From an uncultured Burkholderiaceae bacterium (GTDB lineage Bacteria; Pseudomonadota; Gammaproteobacteria; Burkholderiales; Burkholderiaceae): 64,000 bases of DNA. A program made the translations under genes and the position numbers. The notes under the pieces are model-generated. The model saw nothing but the letters and a program-made list of their open reading frames with translations. It was not told where the DNA came from and ran no database searches. Location: positions 1 to 64,000 of the forward strand of contig CALMPB010000217.1 of NCBI GenBank assembly GCA_937871985.1. The letters are read 5' to 3'. Position 1 is the stretch's first letter. Each line of letters starts with the position of its first letter. Positions 8,218-20,200 of the stretch are shown here, piece after piece.

Positions 8218-11200
8218 TCAGTAATGATGGAAGGATTGGATTTCGCGACTTGCATGAAGGGGTGGGCCGGCTGCGCGGAATGCCGCGAGTCCTGGTCGGT
8301 CGAGACATAGCGGCTCATGCGCTGCAACTGCTCGGAAAAAGCACTTGCCCCGCGCGAGCCGGCATCGGCGTGATCCTGGCCCTGACCCTGCCCACCCGCC
8401 TGGTGCGCGCCGGAATGCTGCGTATCCCTGTCGTGGTCGGGATGCGCCAGCCACTGCAGGAACTTGCTGCCGGCGAAAATGCCGTGGTTGGGCAGCAGAT
8501 TGTCGGCCGACAGCGAAGTACGCCCGTCGCGGCCCAGCGCCCTGCCCTGCAGGATCAAGCGCTCGCGTTCGGCCCGCTCGACCGCGTGCCTGACGTAGAT
8601 CGTCTCGTCCTGGCCCAGGCCTCGCGTCCAGGAACTGAGCTCGGCCTCGATCGGCAGCACCAGATCCAGGTCCACGCCCTCGGCGGCGAGGTCGTCGACG
8701 TCGCGCTGATTCTGCGAGGCCTGCACCGCCACTTCCACATACACAATGGGGTGCATGGGCATGCTCAGGTTGGTGACGCGGTTCTCGTGGTAGGCATCTT
8801 CCCAGATGTGCGGCGGGTCGGTAATCAGGCTGTCCGAGCGGCTGGAAGGCCGCTGCGAGGCATCGATGATGGGCCTGAAATCGGGCGGCGCCGGCGGTTG
8901 CGGCAGGGCCCGCACGATGCCAGTGACCGAGATGTTCAGCGTGGTGTAGGACACGCCGCCGTTGCCGTCGCTGATGGCGTAGCTGAAGACGTCCACAGCG
9001 GTTTCGTGGGCCTTCAGGGCCTTGGCGCCCGGCTGGTCGGCCGCGTAGGTGTAGCTGCCGTCGGCATTGAGCGTGAGCGTGCCGTACTGCCCCACCAGCG
9101 CGGTTCCGACATTGGCGGTACCCACCGAGGGCACATCGCTGGCCGTGCCGGTGCGCACGCCGATTACCGTGAGCGGATCGCCGTCGACGTCAATGTCGCG
9201 GCCCGGAGCGCCATGGATGGTGCCGCTCGCGCCGCCCACCGACAGCGTGCTGTCGGCGTCCACCGCGCCGGTGTCCGGATGCGCCTCGGGAGGCGGATTC
9301 AGCACCTGGAAGGTGAAGGTCTGCGATACCGGCGCACCGTCATTGTCGGTGGCGGTCACGACGATGTGATACAGGCCGTGGTCGCCGCCCTGGCTGGCGT
9401 CATGCGTCAGCGTGCCGATGATCTCGCCGGTGGTCTTGTCGATGGACAATCCGGGAGGCAGGCCGGTGGCGGTATAGGTCAGCGTGTTGCTGGCGTCGAC
9501 ATCGGTGAAGCCGCTGGCCGTCGGTACCTTCACCACGGTGCTGTCGTTCTGGCTGACGTCGGGCAAGGTGCCGACGGTCACCGGCGCATCGTTCGCACCC
9601 CTGATGGTCAGGGTAAGCGTGGTGGTGCTGGTGTCGCCGTCGCCGTCCGTAACGGTATAGCTGAACGTTTCGGTCAGCGTCTCGCCGGCAGCCAGGCGGT
9701 TGACGGCCGGGTTGGAGTTATCCAGCACGTAGCTGTAGCTGCCGTCGGTGTTCAGGGTCAGCGTGCCATAGTCACCCGCCAGCGCACTGCCCACCGTACC
9801 TGATGTCGCGCCATGGGCCACGTCCGTGACCGGGCCCGGCGTGGCTGTGCCGTCCGCGCCGATGCGGTCGTTGGCAAAGACATTGCCGGTGGCCGCTATC
9901 CCGCTGTCCTCGGTCACCGAGTTGACATCGGCCACCGCCGTGGGCACATCGTCGACGATGTTGATCGTCAGCGTGCTCGAGCTAGTACTGGCGCCGGCAT
10001 CGGTAATACCCAGCGCAATCGTCTCCGTATTGCTGTCGTCGCCCGGAGTGTTTTGTACGTGGGTCAGGGTGTAGCTGTAGGTCAACGTGCCTTCGGTAGG
10101 CACGCCGCCGACTGTTGCGGTGACGTCGAAGCCGGTCAGGGTAATCTCGCCCTGGGGCGTCGTGACGGTGACGAACGTGGCTGGGTCTGCGGGATCCAGG
10201 CCGCGCAAATCGGCAAGGCTGATCGTGGTGCCGCCCACGTCGATGCTGACCAGGCCGTCGGGCACATCGACCGCAATGGTGCCGGTGTTGGTCTGGCTAT
10301 CGTCGTGGTCGGCCAGCCCCGCTTCACGCACCGTGACATGACCGTCGGCAGTGCCGTTGCCGTCATCGGGCGTAATCGTCGGCGCCCCATCGGTGTGCCC
10401 GTTGATCGTGATCGTCAGCGTCGTCGTGGATTGGTCTCCGTCGCCGTCGGTCAGCGTATACGTGTACGTCTCCGTCAGCGTCTCGCCATCCTTCAAGGCA
10501 TTGACAGTGGTGTTGGCATTGTCCAGCGTGTAGCTGTAGCTGCCGTCCGCATGCAGAACCAGCGTGCCGTACGACCCCGCCAGCGTAGTGCTGTCCACAC
10601 CCACCGCGTTCACCCCGCCGTCGGCCACATGAGTCGCACCGCCCGTCAGGGCTCCGGCCTGCGCTCCCGTCACCGTCGCACCATCCGCGCCCAGCGTGTC
10701 CGTGCCCGCCAGCGGACTGCCCGTGCCGCTGATCACGTTACCCGTGATCGGCGTGCCCGCATCCTCCGTCACATCATTCACATCGGCGACCGCCGTGGGC
10801 GCATCGTCCACGATCTGGATGTTCAGCGTCCGGCTCGCATCCGTACCCGCACCGACATCCCCGTCCCGGTCCTTGGCCTGGATCAGGAAGCTGTCCATCG
10901 TATCCGTGCTATCGACCGACGGCGCCGTGGTCAGCGTGTACGTGTAATTCACCGTGATCGTGCCGTCCGCCGCCTGGCTGTAGCCGTCCAGCACCAGCGT
11001 GCCGTACTGCGTCGTGATCGTCTTCGCGGTCGTCGACAGCCCTTCCAGGTCGGACTGGCTCAGCGTCAGCGTCTGCGCGCCCGATCCATCGGTATACCCG
11101 ATGGTCACCGCCTGCGTGCCGTCCACGCCATCCAGCGCCTTCACCGTGAAGCTGGACACCACCGACAGATCGTCCGCATTCGGCGCCGAGCCATCGCTCA

Positions 11201-14200
11201 GGCCCCGCTCGAACACCACCTGGTCGGTCTTGTCGCTCGTCACGGGTGTGGTCGGATGATTATCCGGCACCGTCACCGTCACGCCGTCGTCCGCGCCGTT
11301 GATCGTGATCGTCAGCGTCGTCGTGGACTGATCCCCGTCGCCGTCGGTCAGCGTATACGTGTACGTCTCCGTCAGGTGCTCGCTCGCAGTCAGGTGCTGA
11401 ACATCCAGGTTGCTGTTGTCCAGCGTGTAGCTGTAGCTGCCGTCCGCATGCAGAACCAGCGTGCCGTACGACCCCGCCAGCGTAGTGCTGTCCACACCCA
11501 CCGCGTTCACCCCGCCGTCGGCCACATGAGTCGCACCGCCCGTCAGGGCCCCGGCCTGCGCTCCCGTCACCGTCGCGCCATCCGCGCCCACCCTGTCCGC
11601 CGAACCCATCAGCGTGCTGTCTGCTCCACTGATCACATTACCTGTGACCGGCGTACTCGCGTCTTCCGTCACCGTGTTGCCGTCGGCATTCGCCGTGGGC
11701 GCGTCGTCCACGATACGGATCGTCAACGTATCCGTGGCCTGCGCGTGCGTACTGGTTCCGTCCGTCACGGCCAGCGCGAAGCTGTCGGTCGTCTCGCTCG
11801 GACCGTCCGAGGACGCACCCGTCTGCGCGTCGGTCAGCGTGTACGTGTAGCTCAGCGTACCGCTGGTCGGCGCATCCGCATCGCCGCCTCCCGAGGTGAA
11901 GCCAGTCAGCGTCAGCGTGCCCTTGCCGGTCGAGGTGATGACGACGGGATGCGCGCCTAGGTCGTTGAGCTGCGCCACCGTGACGACCGTCGTCCCCACC
12001 GTGATGCTCTGCAAGCCATCCGGCGCGGTCAGGTTTATCGTGCCATCAGCACTCTTGGATTCGCCCGTCGGCCCATCACCGGTCAGGCCCGACTCATACA
12101 CCGTCACCTGGCCACTGTCAGTGCCATTGCCGTCCACAGGGGCCACCGTCGGCGCGCCATCGGTCTTGCCGTTGATCGTGATCGTCAGCGTAGTGCTGCT
12201 GCTATCGCCGTCAGCGTCCTGGATCGTATACGTGAAGACTTCCGTCAGGTGCTCGCCGTCCTTCAAGGCATTGACCGCCGGATTATCATTCTCCAGGCTA
12301 TAGCTGTAGCTGCCATCGGCGTTCAGCGTCAACTGGCCGTAATTGCCGCTCACGCCCGTGCCGGCCACGCCTGTGCCATCGGTCAGATCAGCGCCTGTAT
12401 CGCCCTTGGCCACGCCCACCACCGTCGTCGCGTCCGCGCCCAGCGTATCCGCGCCGGCTCCCGTCGTGATTACATTGCCGCTGGCCGTCGGCACGCCCGG
12501 ATCGGTCGAGGTGCCCTCAGTTACCGTATTCGTGTCCGCATGAGCTACCGGCACAGTGTCCAATACGTAAATATTCAGATCGCTGCTGCTTGTCTGATTC
12601 GCGTAGTCGGTAACCTTGATTTCAAAGCTGTCCGAAATGTTGTCATTGGCCGCATTGTGGCTATGAGCTGTATCGGCTTCGGTGTACTCATAGGTGATGA
12701 CGCCAGTGGCCGCATCGTAATTCGTGACCACCAAGGTGCCGTTGCCCGTCGTGCCAATCTCTACCGGCGTCAACGACGTCGCACCGGAGATATCCACACC
12801 GCTCACAGTCACCGTCTTGACGCCCGCCGTGGCGGTAATCGTCGCCGTACCGGTTACAGTGTCTCCCGTCTTTTCAGTAACACTGTTCTGTCCACCGCTG
12901 GCTGCGCCGTCGACGTCCGTAATTGCGATCCCGAGCGTATCATCCTTGCCGGTCACGGTGATCGTCAGCGTCGCCGTGTCGGTGCCACCCAAACCATCGG
13001 ACACGGTATAGGCTATGGAGGTTGTCGCGGACTCGCCATTCTTCAAGGGTTGGAAGTCCTTGCCCGGATCGAAGGTATAGGTTCCATCCGCATTCAGGGT
13101 GAATGTACCCCCATTCGATCCCGCAATAGCCGTACCAACATTACCCATCGAGCCGTTGACTTCGCTCACGACGAGCGAAGTGTTGGGGGTATCGACATCG
13201 GTGTCGTTGGGCAGGACGCCATGCGCCCTGTCGCTAACCGTGATGGACGTATCCTCGTCGGTGCTGTTAGTGTCGTCGACAGCTACCGGCGCGTCATTGG
13301 TGCCCGTAACCGTAATCGTGATGTCCTGCTCGGAGTAAGCGCCATGTTCGTCAGTCACACGCGCCGTAAAGGTGTCGGTGACGGAATCGCCAGCCTTGAG
13401 GGCCTGCGTGGCGGCTCGGCTGTTGTCCAGCGTGTAAGTCCATTTTCCGGTCGCCGCATCGATGACCAAATCGCCATAGGTGCCCGTCCTGGTGGCGGGA
13501 GTGCTGTCGGTATCGATCGACCAGGTCGCGCTGGCTCCGGTATCCACATCATTGGAAGCCAGAGTGCCCGTAGCCGTATCCACATCGGCTACAGCGTCTC
13601 CGTTGCTGTCGATGCCCGCCTCGATGACGGAGCCTTGCGCCTGCGCAGCGTCCGAAGTGATGGTGGGACGGTCATTGGTGCCCGTGATGGTGATCGTCAG
13701 GGTGGCGGCACTGGCGCTCTCCAGGCCCTTGTCATCCACGACGTAGTAGGTGAATGTATCCTGAACCGTCTGCCCTTGAGACAAAGCTTGGGTAGCGGCT
13801 TTGGTATTGTCCAGCGTATAGGTATAGGAGCCGTCCTGGTTGATGGTGATCTTACCGTAGGTGGTGTCGATTTCCATGCCCACGTTGGCGGACGAACCAT
13901 TGACCTGGGAAACCTGCAGGCTCTCTGCCGGCGGCAAATCCACGTCCACATCGTTGGTCAGCACATTGCCGGTGGCGCTGCCGGTGCCAGATTCGGCAAC
14001 GTTGCCGCCATCCTTAACGCCCGACTCCTTGACTGAGGCTGCGTCGTCGGCTGGCTGAGGCGCATCGTTCGTCGCCGTGATGACGATCTGCCCGGTAATG
14101 GCATTGCTGTCCAGCCCCGTCGTCGTACTGCCGTCCGGATTGGCACCGGCCGTCTTGCCGCTGCCCTGATCGTTACGGCCGTCGTTGACGACCACACTGA

Positions 14201-17200
14201 AATTGCGCTCGGTGCGATCACCGTTGACAGTGGGATTGTCGCTGCTGCTGCGATAGCTCAAGGCATTGAGCACCGCATTGACCTGCGCAACAGTCGTCGT
14301 AGTGCCGAAGTGGATTGTCAGATCCTTGGCCTGGCCATTGGACGTCGCATCGAGCGTAGCGCCATTGGCCGCCAGAATGGAGGGATCCACGAACAGGATA
14401 TCGCCTGTAACGTAGCCATCCGTGAATTTGACCGTAACGCTGCCAGCGCCGAAGATGCTGCTGTCCAGGATATCGGCATTGGCCGCATCGTGGGTGGATC
14501 CCAGATCCAGGTCGGAAATGGATGAGCCTACCAACAATGGTGTGGCCGGCACCGACTCGCCCGAACTGGTATCGCCATTTTCCGTCACCGCTATGACCGT
14601 GCTGGTGCCCGGGTCGGCCGAGTTCACATCACCGCCCAATACGGGCGCGTCGTTGCGGGGAGCCACATTGGTGGTCAACACCCCCTGGCCGGACCATGTG
14701 GACTCGTTGCCCGCGCCGTCGTTGGACAGATCCAGGCTGACATTGGTGGCGTGCGTCTGAGCGGTGTCCGCAACCCGGACATCCAGGCTGGGAGGCGTGC
14801 CGGTATAGTTTTCAACCGGTACGAATCGCAACATGTCGCTGGTCCCCAGCACCAGCGCACTGCCGTCGCTGACCGTGCCCACGGCCTGCCACGATGTTCC
14901 GCCATTGATGCTGTATTCCCAGACGCCCTCTGTGGACGAGTTGGCGGTGTTGCCTACTATCGCCACGCCGCCCAAGGATGTGGAAGCATCGGTGCCACCG
15001 GCAATATTCGCGCCGCCGGCGCCCTGATTATCGGTCGTGTCGCTGTACTGCCCACCGAACAGGTCGGATACCGTTGCGCCATCGGGGCCTGTGGTGTCTT
15101 CTGCCACTGAATCGAGCGTGCTCGAGCCGGTCAGGACAGGACTGTCGTTGAGATTGTCGACGGCAATGCCCAGCGTGATCGCGTCGGAGCCGTAGACACT
15201 TTGGCCGCCCCGCTTACCCGCCCCGGACAGATTGACTACCGTATTCGAAACGGGATCGGCCGTTGAGCTGTCGTTATTCGAGCCCGTATCGGTTTCCACC
15301 AAGTTCACCGTCAATGCGCTCGGCGTACCGTGAAAATCGTTTGCCGCAACGAAGCGCAACTGAACAGTCTTGTCCAGCACCAGCGCGGTGCTCGTGGTAC
15401 GGGAACCCACATCAGTCCAGGTGGTTCCATCGGTCGAATACTGCCAGACACCCTGGGCGGCATTGGGGCTATACCCTACGATGGCCACACCCCAGAAATC
15501 GTCACCGCTCGTCCCCGCCCCAACATTGGAACCATTTCCCAGGCCCGAATTATCGACAATATCGCGCGCATCGCTGAAGTGGCTTGCAAACAATGCGTCG
15601 ACCGTCGAAGACACCGACGTATTTCCTTCATCCACCGAACCGAAGTCGACAGCGCTTCCGCCGGTCACGACCGGCGCATCATTGACCGGAGCAACCGTAA
15701 CCGTATAAACGCGGGTCGTGACCAGCACGTTGCTGGAGCCGTCCGCATAATCGAAATCACCCGGGTTTGCGTCCGGGTTGTTCGTATCGCCCGGCAAGGA
15801 AGCGGGACGGCCGCCGCTATTGCCGCCATCGTTGACTACCAGGGTTACTTCGAACGAGCCGTTCCAATCCGTACGGCCAGCCGTTCCCGCGACATCCGGC
15901 AATTGCACCGTCATGGAATTGACGTGCGCGTTGATCTCGGCCAGGGTGCCTGTGATGGTGACGCTGGTGGAAGTACTACTGTCGATAACCGCCCCACTGC
16001 CTTGCGACGCAAATGTGAAGCCCGCCGGCAGGCTGATGGTCACGGTCAAATCGCCGCCCAGCGCGTCCGAATCCGTAATGACGATTCCGCTGAGCGCATA
16101 CGTGCCGCTGCCCTCGTTCACGGAAGGATCCGTCACTTTGATTTCGGCGGGGTCGTTGACGTCGGTCGGAAACAGATCGCGCGTCTGGGAGCTTACGTTG
16201 GCTGCCAGATCGCCCGGAATGGCCGCATAGGGGTCAATGACATCGGTCGGCACGGGCTCGGTGCCCCCGGCGGCGTTATTGTTTTCCCCGCCATTGGCGC
16301 CGCCACTGCCGTCCAAGGCTCCGCTGGCAATGCGCAAACGGTCGTCGGCGATGATCTCCAGGCGGTAAGCGGCGTCCTTGTTGGCCAGACCACCCATTGA
16401 CAGCGTCAATCCGGCCAAATAGTCATTCACCTGTTCCAAGGTCCCGCGTATGACCAGCGCCTTGCCGGAGCCGTCATAAGTCGCATCCTTCGTGACGCCC
16501 GAGCCAGTCTCGCTGGAATCCAGCTCAACCCCGGTATAGTCGCCTGAAGCCACGGGCACCCAACTGCCGTCCGTCTGTTGCAGCAGACGCACCGTCACCT
16601 GGATGAAATCCGTTTCGCCTGTCGCCGGGTTGCTATCGCCGTCACCACCGATATCCTTGTCGGACACCGAAATACCGTCTATCGCCGTTGCGCCGGTTCC
16701 GTTCAGGATCACGACGCCCGATCCGGCGGTTACGGTCGGGGCGTCGTTGACCGGTTTGATGGTCAACGCAACGGTAATATCCGGCGGATTGTTCGGCTGA
16801 CTGCCACTCCCGGTGTCATCGCCTATAGCCGAACTGGCATCGTCGAATTTAACCGTCAATGTCACGTCACCATCGGTGCCCGCCCCATTGTAGTCATGGT
16901 TTCCATCCGTTGGGCTTTGGTACTTCAAGCCATTGGTCGGATCGTTCAGAAGGTCCTGGATGGCCTGGGCCGTACCTGTGAGCGTTATCGTGCCCGTTCC
17001 GCTGCCGCTGCCTACGACTCCAGAGCCGCTGCCTATGATCAGGGTGCCGTTGGGTACGCTGAGGGTAACCTTGACCGTCGTGCCGAATGCCGCCGACTCC
17101 GCGTCGGACACGACGAAATCACCGCCGATGAAAGTAGCCTGATCCTCGACGACATCCTTGGTTGCCGGACCGGTGAAAACGGCCGGGTCATTGATCACCG

Positions 17201-20200
17201 ATGCCCAGATAATCACCGACTGCGCGCCGATATTGGGATCGTTGGCCGCGACGGCTTCGGAGTACCAATCATGCTCGGTCGCCGGTATCGCCGTCGGTTC
17301 CCCGGGACCAGGCGACGCTTGGTTCAGGGGGCCGCCGTTGGCCTCGGGCTGAACCCCCGAAGTGCCGGAATCGGTATCGATCAAGCCGCCCGATGCATCA
17401 CGCACGCGGTCGTCCGCGATGACCTGCACCTGGTAGATGGCATCGTGGTCATTACCAAAGGTCACGGCCAGGCCGGCCAGCGCCGCGTTGACCTGGGCCT
17501 GCGTACCGCGCAGAGTCAGGAAATCGGCGCTTCCATTGTGGGTGCCATCGACCGTGGCCCCGCTTCCCGTTGCATAACTGATAGTAACGTCGCTGTACTG
17601 GCCTTGTGTAAATGCAGTGCCGCCCTGTGTCAGCAGGCGCACCGTGACTTGCACGAAATCGGTCTCGACGCCGGAAAGCACACTGTCCAGATCGACGTCG
17701 TGGATGCTGAATCCGGGCACCGGGTTGTCCGCGGGCGACGCACCGTCGATCACGATGGGGCCGCTGGGCGCCGTGACGACAGGGGCGTCGTTGGTAGGCT
17801 TCACGTAGATCCAGAACTCGTTGCCCGTCTGCTCCTTGTCTCCGTCGGCTACTGTAAATTTGAAACTGTCGTCCGGCGAGTGCGGATAGCCTTCGCTGGC
17901 CGGCTCTGTACCATCATTGATGTAGTAGATATGCCCGTCGTTGACATCCTTCTGCGAGAACGATGCGCCTACCCCGATAGTGGTGAAATTTATTCCATCG
18001 GTCGAATAGGCTAAGCGGCCACTGGCGGGCGCCGTCGTAACACGGTACTGGACCTGTTCGGACGTGGAGTCGGGGTCATAGGCCAGCAGCATGTCCGAAG
18101 TAATCTGCTTGAAGCCGCCTTCCTCGACCACGGTCAACGGCTCATTGACCGATCCCTTGTCAGGATCGCCGTCAGGACCTATTGCATTGGGCGAAGTGCC
18201 CGAAGGATCGCCTTGCGTCGGATCCTTGGCAATCTGCGGGCTGTCGTTTACCGCCGTGATGGTGATTCCGACCGTGCCGTCGGCGCTGTGCACGCCGCGA
18301 TTGTCGACAGCATAGACCTTGAAGCTGTCGCTGCTGCTCTCGCTGCTGTCGTGGATGTAGCGCAGGCCGGTCGTGCCGGCGCTGGAAGTCAACAGGCTGG
18401 CGTCCAGCAGCAGGCTGTTCAGATCCGCCGATGTAATGGCCGTCCAGACGCCGTCCTTCAAATATTCCAGCGTACCGTGCTGGGGCAGCGCGGCGATGCT
18501 GAACTGCAGGGGGTCGCTGCCGCCGGCGCCATTGTTGATCGCGAAATTCAGGTCGGCGCCATTGGCCGGAAGGGTCCCGTTGAACGTACCGTCTTCATAG
18601 GGGGAGCCACTATCGGCGTCGTCGGGATCGGAAAACGACAGCATGCCGGTGGTCACGGCCACCGTGCCGCCTTCGGGGATGACCGTGTCGGACGAGCCGT
18701 GGGCATCGGGCGCGTCATTAACGGGAGTGATGTAGAACGTGAAATTGATGTCGTTGGTGGACAGCGCCGCGTCGCTCTGCGCGCCGCCGGCCGCCACCCG
18801 CAAGGTGACGGTGGACTCGAAATGCTCGCTGCCATCGTGCTGATAGGTAATGCGGCCGTTATTCAGATCGTCTTGTGTGAAGGTGCTGTAGACGCTCATG
18901 GCTACGCCGTTCTTCAGCAACTGCCCGCTCCAGCCGCTGGCGAACCCCTCGACGGTGTACACCACCTGTGTGGGTGGTATGCCGTCGGCGGTGTAATTCA
19001 GCATGATGGGATTGGAGCCGCCGTCGTCGCCCCACAGGGTGATGCTGCCGCCCTCGATCAATGTTCCGATGGGAACGCCGCCCGGGTTCGGGTCATCGCC
19101 GGCGTGTTCAGTCGTAACTGTCGTGCTCGGCGCCGGCGTCGACGAATGATCGGGGTTCGCCGGGCCGGTATAGTCGGGCGTCTCGCTTTGCACCAGATTC
19201 ACGTTGAAGGCGAAGGTGGTCAGCGCCGCATCGGCCCCCGCAGCGTCATAAACCCCGCCGGGGCGGGTATAGCTGGTGCCGTCGGCGTTCCAGTGCAGGG
19301 CAAGCGCATTGTCCTGCACCTGGAAAAGGAAGGTGTCCGTCGGGCTTGCATCGGTACGCTCAGCGGTTTGCAGATACTGCACGCGACCGGCGCGCACATC
19401 GGCCATGGTGAAGGTGGCGCCCGCTTGCAGAATGCCATCGTTCAGCAGCAACAGCCCGGACCCCGGCACCTGGGTGACGACGAAGGTGAGCTGCGCGTCG
19501 GTGGAGTCGACGTCTTGCGCCTGCAGCATGTCTGGCGTCAGGGTGACGCGATAGTCGTCGGCGGTGCCCGCCACATGATCGGCGCCATTGGCATCGACCG
19601 TGGCTTCCCGGGTGCTGGCGTTCACAAAAGTGGGGTCGTCGTCGACGGGGCGCACCGTAATGTTGACGGTGCCATCGACAGACTTGACGGCGGAAACGCC
19701 GGCGCCGCCGCCGCCGTCGGTAACACGGATACCGAAGCTGTCGTTGGGAGGAAGGCCGGCCACATCGATGCCGTCGTTGGCATAGGTAAGGCCGCTGCGA
19801 GCGGCATAGTCGATTACGAAACCGCTGTCGATATCGGCCTGGGTAAGATCGCGATCGATGGTCTGGGTCGTGCCGCCTATGGTTGCCTGGCCCGTGTAAT
19901 GCAAGGTGCCATGCGTGGTAAGCGCGGTAATGGTGACTTGCAGCACGGCGTCGCCCGGGTCGCCGCCGCCATTCGCCTCGATGAAATCACCCACCACGGA
20001 CAGCAGGGTAGCCGGGGTGCCGCCGTCCTGCGCATTGCGGGGCTGGCCTTCGAACACGGAGCCGCCGCTGCCCACAATGACCGGCGCCTGGTTCACGGGC
20101 GTGACGTTCAGGGTAACCGTCTTGGTCGCCGAGTCTGCCTGGGGCGTTGCACCGTCGTTGACCGACACGGTGAAGGCGTCCGCCGTATTCTGATCAGCCC

